DNA from: Mycolicibacterium celeriflavum
GTDB taxonomy: Bacteria; Actinomycetota; Actinomycetes; Mycobacteriales; Mycobacteriaceae
Direction of reading: 5' to 3'
DNA: 64,000 bases
Assembly: GCF_010731795.1 (NCBI RefSeq)
Contig: NZ_AP022591.1
Span: 2,480,001 to 2,544,000 of the forward strand
The notes under the pieces were generated by a model that worked only from the letters and a program-made list of their open reading frames with translations, was not told the DNA's origin and did not search any database. Shown here in pieces: positions 33,212-42,313 of this stretch (position 1 is its first letter; each line of letters starts with the position of its first letter). The position numbers and the translations under genes were made by a program.

Positions 33212-34674
33212 CTGATCGGGTCGCCCGACACAAAACGGCGATGAGTCGGGCGGCCCTATCGCGTCCAGTCGCTACTGCAATTCGTGATTCTGTCGTGACC
33301 GAGGCGACTTCCGTCTTCGATTACGGTTGCGGCAGAGGCGATGATCTTCGTAACCTGGCCGCGCTTGGGTACACCGTGAACGGGTGGGACCCAACGCATC
33401 GCCCGTCAGCTCCGCGGGAGTCCGCTGATGTCGTGAACCTCGGTTACGTGGTCAACGTGATCGAGGACCCGCAAGAACGGGTCGAAACCCTACGGAGCGC
33501 TTGGCAGCTCGCAGGCCGCGCCCTTGTCGTGTCGTCGAGACTCACATGGGATGCGCGCAGTCTGTCGGGTCGCCCTCTCGGTGACGGCTTGATGACACGT
33601 ACCGGCACTTTCCAAAAGCTTTACGAGCAAGCCGAGCTCGGTCGTTGGATAAAGGACACTCTGGGAGCTGAGGTCCATGCTGCTGCGCCGGGTATCTACT
33701 ACGCGTTTAGAGAGACAACCGATGCGCAGGCGTTCCTTGCCAATAGGGTTCACATTTACAGACCTAGCCTGCAGATAGACCCGCATGAAGTGTACGAGAT
33801 GAATGTGGGAGCGCTAGAACCGCTTTTGTCATTCATGAAGCTCCATGGCCGAGCCCCGCGAAGCGGCGAGCTCAACAATGATGCAGTATCGGCGATAACG
33901 GAGGCGGTCGGCAGCATCGGGCGCGCTCAGCAGCTGATTCGTAAAGTCACTGACGACGAATTCTGGAAGAAGGTGACGATCCATCGGCGCGCTGAACTAC
34001 TTGTGTATATTGCGCTTTCGCGCTTCAGTGGGCGGCCACGGTTCAACCAGCTTGGGGTAACTCTCGCCACCGACATCCGAACGCTCTTCGGCAAGTATCG
34101 GGACGCGTGCCTACAGGCCGACCGCATGCTGTTGGCGTGCGGCGACCCAGCCATCATCCTGGTGAACGCCCGGTCCTCCACGGTAGGCAAGCAGACCCCA
34201 AGTGCTCTATACGTGCATCGAAGCGCGCTCGCTGAGCTGCCGCCGATCATGCAGGTGTACGAGGGGTGCGCAAGGGCACTCTCTGGAACTGTCGAGCACG
34301 CCAACCTGGTAAAGCTCTCGGTGGCCGAACCACAGATTTCTTACTTGACTTACCCGGGCTTCGACCGGGACGCTCATCCCACTCTCGCGTCGTCGGTGAT
34401 AGTTAACCTTCGCAAGCTCACTGTCGACTGGCGTGACTACACCCGGTCGCCAAACCCGCCGCTTCTGCATCGCAAGGAAGAGTTTCTCGGAGCCGATCAT
34501 CCGAGGCGAGTGATGTATTCGAGGCTTACGCGCGCTGAGCAACTGGCAGGGTTGTATGCGCATCCTGAGACGATTGGAACCTCGGAGGGATGGCGTCAGG
34601 CGCTGCGCTCCGCGAACGTTTCAGTACATGGTCACCGCCTTCTTCGTCCGACAGTGGGCGGGGCGCCTTCGTGA
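33208..34674 (+). CDS. DNA phosphorothioation-associated putative methyltransferase
   Basis: The 488-residue protein carries an S-adenosylmethionine-binding motif near the N-terminus (SVFDYGCGRGDDLRNL, about residues 30-45, followed by GWDP) and a long C-terminal part without a recognised motif. This is the pattern of the putative methyltransferases that often follow dndE. The substrate is unknown; DNA is one possibility. Its ATG overlaps dndE by 4 bases, so it is part of the dndBCDE operon and probably works on or with phosphorothioated DNA. Confidence 0.85.
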   Translation: MTDRVARHKTAMSRAALSRPVATAIRDSVVTEATSVFDYGCGRGDDLRNLAALGYTVNGWDPTHRPSAPRESADVVNLGYVVNVIEDPQERVETLRSAWQLAGRALVVSSRLTWDARSLSGRPLGDGLMTRTGTFQKLYEQAELGRWIKDTLGAEVHAAAPGIYYAFRETTDAQAFLANRVHIYRPSLQIDPHEVYEMNVGALEPLLSFMKLHGRAPRSGELNNDAVSAITEAVGSIGRAQQLIRKVTDDEFWKKVTIHRRAELLVYIALSRFSGRPRFNQLGVTLATDIRTLFGKYRDACLQADRMLLACGDPAIILVNARSSTVGKQTPSALYVHRSALAELPPIMQVYEGCARALSGTVEHANLVKLSVAEPQISYLTYPGFDRDAHPTLASSVIVNLRKLTVDWRDYTRSPNPPLLHRKEEFLGADHPRRVMYSRLTRAEQLAGLYAHPETIGTSEGWRQALRSANVSVHGHRLLRPTVGGAPS

Positions 34675-34754
34675 ACGAACGGTGCGGCGGATAAGCAGAA
34701 CCGCCGCAACGGCGAAACGTTACCCTTATGCCCTCGGAGTGAAGGGGGCGTAGC

Positions 34755-36614
34755 TTGCTTTACGGAGCGGCTTCTGTCGAGGCTAAGAGCCTCAGTGTTG
34801 GTTCGGTTCTCGAGGAGAGGTATCCGATATCGGTGCCTCGATTCCAGCGAGGGTTCGCCTGGAACGACGAGGCAATAGGATTTTTCATCGCTGATATCGA
34901 GGCGATACTGCCATCGCCATCTGGAGCAAGCAGTCATTTCTTTGGAGGCATTGTCTGCATAGAATTGACCGATAATCAGCAGGTTCGCCCTCATAGTTAT
35001 GAAATAGTCGACGGTCAGCAGCGACTTACTACCTTTTTCCTTACGCTCTCATGCATAGTCCGGGTCGGCACCGACCTCGAAGATAGAGCGAGGAGAGCAG
35101 GAAATGATTCAGTTGCTCAGCGCGCGAAAACGTTGGTTGACGATACCGTCGAGCGTTATTTAACCTGGAAGCAGGCAGATGTCCAGACTGGGACTACTGA
35201 AGTCCGACCTCGCTTAAGTCTGTCCCTAGCCGACGACACACTTTTTCAATATTTATCATTGGGACGTGGAAGTGAACCGCAAGTCGAGCGCGAAAGTCAT
35301 CGCCTTCTGGTCGATGGTCATGCTGCGTTGCTTGCTATGGTTCGGCGATTCGTGAAAGAGACTGGTCCTCTCAACGATCGTATCGAACGACTTATCCGAG
35401 TTCGGAAGGCGATAATCGAAGATTCGCATGTCATTCACATCGTGTCGAAGGAACGCGACCAAGCATACCGCCTGTTCTCTGTTCTCAATCACCGCGGCGA
35501 ATCGTTATCTGACGCCGATCTGCTGCGAAGCCGGAGCTTGGAGTTGCTCGCGAGTTATACTCTTGAGCACGAATCGACTGCGCTCATCTGGGATGAAATG
35601 CTCGGTCATCCTGCGAAGGATGTCGAGAATTTCTTCAAGGCACTCTACCCTTCATATGTCGGTACACGTGCTGTAGGCGATCTCTATGAAGCAATCGAAC
35701 GAAGATTCTTCCCTTCGAACTCTCCGTCTACCGCCGTGGAGGCCGCGAAAATCGTGGCTACGATCGGAAGCTTCCGCGACGAATTGAACGTCTTCCTCCA
35801 CTTACTAAAGGGCGCTTGGCCCTACGATCGTGAGCCAGGTAAACCCCGCGATGTTCGATCCTGGCAGATGGACAGGCTTCGGCGCCTAATTACCACGTTG
35901 AAGCACGAGTTGTGCCTTCCTGTGTTGCTCGCCGGTGCGCGGTCGTTGCCCGAGAAGATGTTTGCAGAGCTTGTTTACCTGATCGAGATTTTCGCGTTTC
36001 GATACAAAATAATCTGCAATGGTCACGCAACCAGACCGGCTAATATTTATTACTCAGAAGCGGCCTTGATGCGCGAGTCGGCTAACGGACATTCCTACAC
36101 GTTGTCATCTTTGAGATCGGAATTGAGAAAGCTTATAGAAAAACATGCCGGCGATATATTATTTCGACAACTACTCATCGAGAATCTCAGATATAATAAT
36201 TCGAGTCAGCGAGCGAATATTCGAGAATTCCTGACAACCCTTGAAGACCATCGCAGCTGGTTGACTACGACTCCGAGAAACTCCACAGCGCGGCCACGTC
36301 CTAGTATGGAAAAAGTTATCGACTTAGGCGATGCCACGATTGAGCACATCTACCCCCAAAATGCGAAGACCAACGACAAAGATAACGACATTGAACCACT
36401 TAAACAAACGCTAGGAAACCTGACTTTCTTTGGCAGCCACGACAACGTCGCAGCATCTAACAAGTCCTTCACCGAGAAGCGCGTCGCGAATTATGCGTCG
36501 AGCGCCGTCGCGATGACAGCCGATCTTGCACTGTTGCCGAGTTGGACGGTGAACTCGGTAAGCGCACGCGAACAACTGATGTTGGATGCAGCGGTGCGGG
36601 TCTTTACTATCTGA
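34755..36614 (+). CDS. SspE-like DUF262/DUF1524 effector
   Basis: The N-terminal DUF262 domain has VPRFQRGFAW (27-36) and DGQQR (86-90), a ParB-like NTPase motif. The C-terminal DUF1524 domain has an HNH-type IEHIYPQN near residue 530. This two-domain plan is shared by GmrSD-type type IV enzymes and by SspE, the phosphorothioate-sensing nickase of Ssp systems. The TTG at 34755 follows GGGGGCG; the gap to the preceding gene is 80 bp, so it may have its own expression. Codons here are visibly richer in A and T than in the flanking genes, which suggests separate acquisition. Confidence 0.82.
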   Translation: MLYGAASVEAKSLSVGSVLEERYPISVPRFQRGFAWNDEAIGFFIADIEAILPSPSGASSHFFGGIVCIELTDNQQVRPHSYEIVDGQQRLTTFFLTLSCIVRVGTDLEDRARRAGNDSVAQRAKTLVDDTVERYLTWKQADVQTGTTEVRPRLSLSLADDTLFQYLSLGRGSEPQVERESHRLLVDGHAALLAMVRRFVKETGPLNDRIERLIRVRKAIIEDSHVIHIVSKERDQAYRLFSVLNHRGESLSDADLLRSRSLELLASYTLEHESTALIWDEMLGHPAKDVENFFKALYPSYVGTRAVGDLYEAIERRFFPSNSPSTAVEAAKIVATIGSFRDELNVFLHLLKGAWPYDREPGKPRDVRSWQMDRLRRLITTLKHELCLPVLLAGARSLPEKMFAELVYLIEIFAFRYKIICNGHATRPANIYYSEAALMRESANGHSYTLSSLRSELRKLIEKHAGDILFRQLLIENLRYNNSSQRANIREFLTTLEDHRSWLTTTPRNSTARPRPSMEKVIDLGDATIEHIYPQNAKTNDKDNDIEPLKQTLGNLTFFGSHDNVAASNKSFTEKRVANYASSAVAMTADLALLPSWTVNSVSAREQLMLDAAVRVFTI

Positions 36615-36986
36615 ATGGTCATAGCATAAACGCTGCGACACGAATTCGCCCTTCCGCCCGGCGCGCACATGCTTCTTGGAGCTGCTTCGAGGCCGTGAAA
36701 CCTTCGACAGACTAGTAATCTTTGCGGACGGTTCGGGGAACGATTCAGGTCTCGTATCTCACGGAGGATTATGAGGTCGATCCCAATGCGCCCGCGTTCG
36801 AACTCGCTGACGCCCATCGACGCGCTCAGCAACGAGACCATTGACGACACAGTTATCCACCGTCATCAAGCTGTCCACACAATCGCCTATGTTGAGCAGC
36901 CGCCCGCACCCTACTAGATGGCGCTCATCGGAGTTCCACAGGTGTGCTCTCTGAAATTCCTCACCTGTCAGACCTGTGAGCAGCGT
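36615..36986. other. Intergenic, nothing recognised
   Basis: These 372 bp lie between the SspE-like gene and the istB remnant. No open frame here has a convincing start, codon pattern or family match, and no clear hairpin terminator was seen. GC content rises towards the right side. Confidence 0.4.
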
Positions 36987-37087
36987 TCAGTGTAGTTGTT
37001 GGCACGTGCCGGTCGTGGTTCGGCGCAGGATTTTGGCGGCGGCCTGGTGGTCACGTAGGCGGTAGGACTCGCCGTCGAGGACCACCG
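36987..37087 (-). pseudogene. istB: istB, 3' end (separated from its body by an insertion)
   Basis: The minus-strand frame ends SVVLDGESYRLRDHQAA and TTTGT, the usual C-terminus of mycobacterial IS21-type IstB ATPases. The frame has no IstB body upstream; instead it meets the serine-recombinase element. The matching upstream part lies on the other side of that element at 39757-40084. Confidence 0.72.
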
Positions 37088-37099
37088 ACGGAACGCAAA
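37088..37099. repeat. Left 12-bp inverted end (ACGGAACGCAAA)
   Basis: This sequence is the exact reverse complement of 39745-39756. It starts directly at the boundary where istB coding sequence stops. Such inverted ends are expected when a serine recombinase has inserted a circle with a palindromic attachment site. Confidence 0.65.
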
Positions 37100-37378
37100 G
37101 CTGCAGTTGACCGTCGTTCTGGCTCCGGCGGAGGCTGTCCCCGGGTTGTATGTGCATCCTGATCACCGCCGTCGACGGCGGCGGCCGGTTGTTCGGAGTG
37201 AGTTGGATGTCTAGTGATGATGACCGCATATCTAGTGTTATATGCCGCATGAGTCGCTGTATTTGGGATATTGATCGCTATCTCGCTGTATCTACAGTCG
37301 TCGATCGCCGACACGCGGCAGTAAATAATAGACGCCACGGATGGAGGGGCTTAGGCTCGGGCGTGGGAGGTGAGGCCG

Positions 37379-37802
37379 GTGAGCGACATGACACGGCTTC
37401 GGGCGCTGACCGAGGCGGGTTGTTGCATCCGAATCCGGATGGGGTGTTGGCGCCGTTGTTCACCGGCGAGTCAGGTTTCTTTCTGGCCTCCGACAAGGTG
37501 CAGGTGAAGTACGAGATGTTGCGGGCGCGTCTGGTGGACGGCCTGCCGGTATCGGAAGTTGCTGCAGCACACGGCTATTCGCGCGCAGCGTTCTATCTGG
37601 TGGCGGCGGCGTTCGACCAGTCGGGGATGGCCGGACTGGTGGACGAGCGGCGGGGCCGTCGCGGACCGATCAAGCTGCGCCCGGAGATCGTGGAGTTCAT
37701 CCGCGCCGACGCCGGGTCGGGGGCCCAGATCGCCGAACAGGTGGCCGACCGGTTCGGGTGCGGTTGCACCGGCGCACCATCGAGCGGGTGCGCGGCCGGT
37801 GA
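37379..37802 (+). pseudogene. Helix-turn-helix protein of the recombinase element, two frameshifts
   Basis: The protein can be followed through three frames: MTRLRALTEA from the GTG at 37379 or ATG at 37388, then LLHPNPDGVLAPLFTGESGF and KVQVKYEMLRARLVDG to QVADRFG, then VRLHRRTIERVRGR to a stop at 37800-37802. Each break fits the loss of one base (near 37422 and near 37758). The centre is a winged/helix-turn-helix domain of the transposase-leader kind (VSEVAAAHGYSRAAFYLV). The stop overlaps the next GTG. Confidence 0.68.
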
Positions 37803-38125
37803 GCGCCCGGTCGTTCTGGCCGCCGGTCGAAGCGGCGCAGGTCGACTACGAAACACTGCGCGCGCACGTGCTCGAGCACTCCCGGCTACCGGCAGGTCTG
37901 GCTGCGGCCCGGTTCGCCCGCCGCGACCTGACGGGGTTGATCGCGTGGCCCAGCGCCGAGCCGGTGTTCGTCGCCGAACTCCTCGCCGCTGCCCGTCCGG
38001 CATGGACACCGCACGAGGATCCGCGCGTGTCGGCACTGGCCGCGGGCTATCAGTTCCTGCTCGACGCCGCCGCACGCGTGGATTCGGTTGCTGCACTGGC
38101 ACTACCGGGGACAGGCCTGCGGTGA
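37799..38125 (+). CDS. Small accessory protein of the recombinase element
   Basis: A GTG at 37799 overlaps the preceding stop, and the frame ends at 38125, overlapping the recombinase GTG (38122). The 108 residues (VDYETLRAHVLEHSRLPAGL, then WTPHEDPRVSALAAGYQFLL) have no recognised motif and look mostly helical. This three-gene order with 4-base overlaps supports it as a real gene despite its size. Confidence 0.62.
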   Translation: MSARSFWPPVEAAQVDYETLRAHVLEHSRLPAGLAAARFARRDLTGLIAWPSAEPVFVAELLAAARPAWTPHEDPRVSALAAGYQFLLDAAARVDSVAALALPGTGLR

Positions 38126-39916
38126 GGGCGGCGCTGTATGCGCGGGTGTCCACCGAGCGCCAAGCCGATCGCGGCACCATCGGCTCACAGCTGGCGCTGC
38201 TGCGCGATCACATCACCGCCGCCGGTGACGAGCTGGTTGGCGAGTACGTCGACGACGGGCATTCCGGCGCCCGACTGGACCGCCCCGGCCTGGACGCGTT
38301 ACGTGATGCCGCCGAGGCCGGGCTCGTGGAACGGGTGTGGTGCCTGTCGCCGGACCGGCTCGCCCGCGCCTACGCATACCAGGTGCTGGTGCTCGACGAG
38401 CTGGACCGCTTCGGGGTCACCGTGGCATTCACCGACTCGCCTGGGCTGGCCGCCGACGACCCGCAAGCCACCCTGCTCACCCAGGTCCAAGGCGTGATCG
38501 CCGAATACGAGAAAGCCAAGATCGCCGAACGATACCGGCGCGGCAAACTGTTCCGAGCCCGCGCCGGCGAGATCGTCACCTGGAAAGCCTCCTACGGCTA
38601 CCGCCGCATTCCCCAGCCCCGCCACCGGCCAGGCCCACCACGAGGTCTACGAGCCCGAGGCCGCGGTGGTGCGGCGGATCTTCACCGACCGCGCCGCCGG
38701 CATCACCGTGCGCGAAATCTGTCGCCGGCTCAACGCCGACGGGGTGCCCTCGCCGACCGGCAAACCCACCTGGGGCCATTCCACGCTCAGCCGGCTGCTG
38801 CGCAACGAGGCCTACATCGGCCGGGTGTACTACAACCGCACCGAATCGGTGCCCGACCGGCGCCCCACCCGCCGCAACCGACAGGTCCCGCGCGACCGCG
38901 ACGAATGGATCCCCATCGAATGCCCCCGGATCATCTCCGACGAGCTGTTCCAGGCCGCAAGCCGAGTCGCCACCGACAACAGCAAGTGGAGCCCGCGCCG
39001 CGCCGAACCCGGCCAGTGGCTGCTCAAAGGCCTTGTCAAATGCGGTGTTTGCGGTGTCGGCACCAACTGCCACAAGATGCGCGGCCGCAACGGGACCTGG
39101 CACCGCTACTACTACTGCCGCAACCACGACCCGCTGCGCGCCGGCGGCGAACAACACCGCTGCCCCGAACGCAACATCCGCGCCGACGCGCTCGACACAT
39201 TCGTGTTCGACCACATTCGCGCCGCGATCACCCACCCCGACCAACTACTGGCCGGCGAACAAGCGGTCACCCTGCACACGCCCATCCCCGACGACGAACT
39301 CCTCAGCGCCGAACTGGCCCGGCTGGACCGAAAGATCGACGCCGCCGACGCCGAACGGCGCCGCCTGATCGACCTCTACCAGGGTGGGTTTATCGAACTT
39401 CCCGAAATGCAGCGCCGCGCCACCGAAGTCGCCGCACGCCGAAAAGAGCTGCAGCACAAGCGAACCAGCCTCGCTCACGAACGAACTGCGCTCGCCCGCG
39501 ACAACCAGCTCCGCCGCCGCGTCCACGATTTCGCCGCCCGCATCCACGCCGTCATCGACACTCTCGACGACATCCAGAAACAACAGCTGTTGCGCCTACT
39601 CGTCGAAGACGTACGGGTCACCGGCTGGCACGTCCAGATCCGGCTCCGCATCGCGCTGGACCCGCCACCACCCGACCCGCCACAGCCGACCAGCCCAACA
39701 GGCAAACCGTTGCCAGTCCCGCACCCAGTGTCAACCCAAGACCGTTTGCGTTCCGTTAGTGTTGATGACCACGGAGCGGTGCAGCAGGCGGTCGAGCATG
39801 GCGGCTGCGACAGTGGTGTCGCCGAGGCTGTCGCCCGAGGCACCCGCGCCGCGGTTGGTGGTGATGACGATGCTGGCCTTCAGATAGCGTTGGGAGACAA
39901 CCTGAAACAGCGCTGA
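38122..39916 (+). pseudogene. Large serine recombinase, frameshifted
   Basis: The N-terminal catalytic resolvase domain (ALYARVSTERQADRG, with the nucleophilic Ser, then DRLARAYAYQ) is read from the GTG at 38122 to about 38610. The recombinase domain (VREICRRLNADGVPSPTGKP, then SRLLRNEAYIGRVYY) and the zinc ribbon (LVKCGVCG, CRNH) continue in another frame from about 38630, followed by a coiled coil. One extra base in a C-rich stretch (38605-38620) explains the break. The second frame runs through the element's right end into istB before stopping at 39916. Confidence 0.8.
39745..39756. repeat. Right 12-bp inverted end (TTTGCGTTCCGT)
   Basis: This is the exact reverse complement of the left end at 37088-37099. 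It lies inside the 3' part of the recombinase open frame, directly before antisense istB sequence resumes, as expected for an integrase gene next to its attachment site. Confidence 0.65.
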
Positions 39917-40084
39917 GGCGGCCTCCGCCGGTTGCGGTAGATACCCCATTTCATCGCTCGCCAGCAGGGTCGGCCCGGCGTAGAAACACATGGTGGTTGC
40001 CCAGCGCCCCTCGATCGCGGCGCGGTGGCAACGGGCAGCAAGGTCGGCGGCGGTGGTATCGGTTGCCCTTCTCGGCGGAGCCAC
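39757..40084 (-). pseudogene. istB: istB, middle part (5' end missing)
   Basis: The minus-strand frame reads DLAARCHRAAIEGRWATTM, FYAGPTLLASDEMGYLPQPAE, ALFQVVSQRYL, VITTNRG and MLDRLLHRSVVI. This is the IS21-family IstB ATPase from about its middle to just before the C-terminus, including the Walker-B-like DEMGYL. The N-terminal Walker A part and istA are absent. The C-terminal end sits at 36987-37087, so the recombinase element split the gene after an earlier deletion. Confidence 0.78.
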
Positions 40085-40601
40085 ACGCGTGGGGAATTTC
40101 GATGAGCGTCAGTGGGGAATTTCAGCGAGCGCGGTCAACGGACGTCCCCTCGGAACGTGTTAGCATCGCCGAAGCCAGCGGGCAACATTGGGAATGGTTC
40201 AATCTCGCGGCGATGAACTCTAGACGATGGACGGTGTAGACGTCCAGCCCGAGCATCGGACCGGTCTCGGAGATGCCGACTATGAAGTGGCGCTTCGCGA
40301 GCGGCTGCAGCACGCTAATATTTGCGCCAGCGGCTCGTCGACCTGATCGACACTCACGAGTTCATCCGGATTCTGGACTAGGTCAATGACGCCTGCGAAG
40401 AACTCGATGTTGACCCCCGCGGTCTGTTCCTCACAAGCGATCCGAGCGACTGTCGCCAACGGACAATTTCAGAGTTCATCTTGCTCCGACGCAAGGTGCG
40501 CCACGGCGGCCATGGAGCCGGTCGGCGTCTGGCATTGGGAATCGCGGTATAGATAGGCTTTCCCTCTATCTAGCCGGATCTAGTTCGGGAGAGCTGCGAG
40601 T
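40085..40601. other. Non-coding stretch with a 12-bp tandem repeat, IS debris
   Basis: These 517 bp lie between the istB remnant and the GIY-YIG gene. The only structure seen is GTGGGGAATTTC repeated at 40089-40100 and 40112-40123, 11 bp apart, of the kind often found near IS21 ends. The rest contains short broken frames without a recognisable gene, consistent with decayed mobile DNA. Confidence 0.45.
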
Positions 40602-41426
40602 TCAGTTCCTATTGAGACCGAACCTCCGTGTTAGCAGGACGTCCTTCCAATAACTCTCACGAGCCAGTACTTCCTCGTCAGCGGTTCGCATGGACCAAAA
40701 TTCGAGAAGCGCGAAGTGGAGGTTTCGACGCGCATAGTCCGGCCCCTTCTGGCCGACGAGGTCACGCAACGCGATATTGCCGCCATGCAACGAGTCGACG
40801 TATTGGCACAACCTCGCCCAAATTCCGGTGTCGCCGTAAGCCGAACCCACGTATGCCTGGCCGGTTTGCTGGTCGTGGATGACGTATACGCCTTTCATGA
40901 ATTGGAGCGCTCCACGCCAATCGGTCCAGTCCTGCTTCACCGCAGTCTCCAGCACTCCGAACGAATGATTGATTCGGTCATGTCCAGGGAAAGGCTCACC
41001 AGCATATGGAAGTTCGAGCACCGACACGACTTCCATCTGATCCAGATAGTTCTCCATATTCAGTCGCACTGACCGTCCCGGCGGTTTGAAGGAGATGACG
41101 AGGCGCTTGATGTAAGCCCCGAGAAGATCATCACGCCGGATGATGTCGTACGACCCTTCGCCCGGCACTGGGCGGCGACCGACGACTTCGAAGACGCCTC
41201 CGAACAGCCAGTGTGTGGACGGTCGGCGATACCGGGCGAGCGAAAAAATGTATTGGCGATTGAAGTCGTCGCGTGCGGTACGTCGACGGTTCCAGCCGAC
41301 CCATTCATCCCACGAGCGAGCCAGCACGTCAATCGGCTGATCCTTCTGGTCGAACACCGCGCAGTGAAGTTTGCACGCCCTCGGGTCGAGGCCGCCAAGC
41401 AGGCTGCTGAGCGCGATGGCTGACAT
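40602..41426 (-). CDS. GIY-YIG nuclease-domain protein
   Basis: The C-terminal part holds a GIY-YIG domain: KGVYVIHD (178-185), AYVGSAYG (191-198) and the following Arg205 (IWARLCQYV), with a downstream Glu in LARESYWK. Such domains cut DNA in repair, homing and restriction. The N-terminal 160 residues (YIFSLARYRRPSTHWLFGG) form an unrecognised domain, possibly for target recognition. The ATG at 41426 gives 274 residues; longer frames run into the promoter of the divergent gene. Position in the island suggests defence. Confidence 0.8.
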   Translation of the reverse strand: MSAIALSSLLGGLDPRACKLHCAVFDQKDQPIDVLARSWDEWVGWNRRRTARDDFNRQYIFSLARYRRPSTHWLFGGVFEVVGRRPVPGEGSYDIIRRDDLLGAYIKRLVISFKPPGRSVRLNMENYLDQMEVVSVLELPYAGEPFPGHDRINHSFGVLETAVKQDWTDWRGALQFMKGVYVIHDQQTGQAYVGSAYGDTGIWARLCQYVDSLHGGNIALRDLVGQKGPDYARRNLHFALLEFWSMRTADEEVLARESYWKDVLLTRRFGLNRN

Positions 41427-41505
41427 GTCTAGAACGTAGCAATCCGCGGAGATTCCCCTAGCCGATGTCGTTAAACCCGCGCACCGGCTTCGTGCCATCG
41501 AAGGC

Positions 41506-42201
41506 ATGCCAGCGACTCGGGATTCGTCGAAGTGGGAAACTGGGCCTGTGGTCCGCACAGGCGCTCGGGCGAAGGCACTGCAAAGCCTGATGGTTCGCGC
41601 GGGTTTCCGCGCGATGGCTACTACCCCGCCAGCGCCCCGACTTCGTGCACTTCCCGTGCCAGCTCGCAACCAGGTGGTTGAGTTGTTCGAGATTCTGGGC
41701 GGGCGCACGCCGATGCCGCCGTTGCGGCCCGGCGCATGGGACCTCGCATTCGACGCGGGGGTTGTAGTGGAACTCGATGAGGAGCTGCATTTCAATCGCT
41801 ATCGGGCGAAAGTATTGCAAACTTCATGGGCATCCGACCTGCCTTGGCACCGCGTGTATCTCGCCCATTGTCGTGATCGAGAACAGGAGTGCCTCGCAGC
41901 TGGTAAGTGGGGCAAGCGGTGGACGAACCCCTCTTGCGAAGCGGTGTTCGGACCGCCCGGCGCACCCGGTGACCTAGTCGGGACGGGATCGCCTCGATGG
42001 AAGCAGCGCGCACTCTACGACGCGGTCAAAGATGTCGCCGGGTTGCACTCGCCGAACCTTCGGCTCTGTAGGCTCTCAATCTGGGACCGTGTCGGCGACA
42101 CCAGCCTCGGCGCCGCGCTCGCCGGAGCAGTCATCAATCTCCGTGATTTTTCTGACTTCGTCGGACGTCGAACAATTTTGGCAGCATCGCCGCCGAGGTA
42201 G
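41506..42201 (+). CDS. Uncharacterised protein with restriction-endonuclease-like core
   Basis: I do not recognise the family. The 231 residues contain WDLAFDAGVVVELDEELHFNR (about residues 83-103; the run D-x3-D then V-V-E-L-D-E-E), which resembles a PD-(D/E)xK-type nuclease core, with Trp-rich parts after it. That reading is inference. It is divergent from the GIY-YIG gene across 79 bp. The start could be later than the ATG at 41506, since the first 35 residues look poorly conserved. Confidence 0.55.
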   Translation: MPATRDSSKWETGPVVRTGARAKALQSLMVRAGFRAMATTPPAPRLRALPVPARNQVVELFEILGGRTPMPPLRPGAWDLAFDAGVVVELDEELHFNRYRAKVLQTSWASDLPWHRVYLAHCRDREQECLAAGKWGKRWTNPSCEAVFGPPGAPGDLVGTGSPRWKQRALYDAVKDVAGLHSPNLRLCRLSIWDRVGDTSLGAALAGAVINLRDFSDFVGRRTILAASPPR

Positions 42202-42313
42202 GGAGCGCAATACCGGGGCCGGTCGCGTCCGCGGCGACCGGGACTCGCCGGCGTCCCTGGCATCACGATGAGACCCGGGCACCGAACATGAACTCGATCT
42301 GGGTTCGCGTTGC

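Larger units (their letters stand above)
37088..39756. mobile_element. Serine-recombinase element inserted in istB
   Basis: A 2.67-kb segment encodes a helix-turn-helix protein, a 108-residue protein and a large serine recombinase, joined by GTGA overlaps. It is bounded by a perfect 12-bp inverted repeat (37088-37099 and 39745-39756). On each side lies one part of the same istB gene, and the hexamer GACCAC occurs at both junctions (37080-37085 and 39767-39772). Inverted ends fit the two halves of a serine-integrase attachment site; the split host gene supports integration. All three frameshifts seen suggest the element is no longer active, or is misread. Confidence 0.7.

Noticed and set aside
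37150..39759. Single 869-codon frame across the recombinase element
   Set aside because: It fuses pieces of three genes through wrong frames; family motifs show separate genes with GTGA overlaps and single-base breaks.
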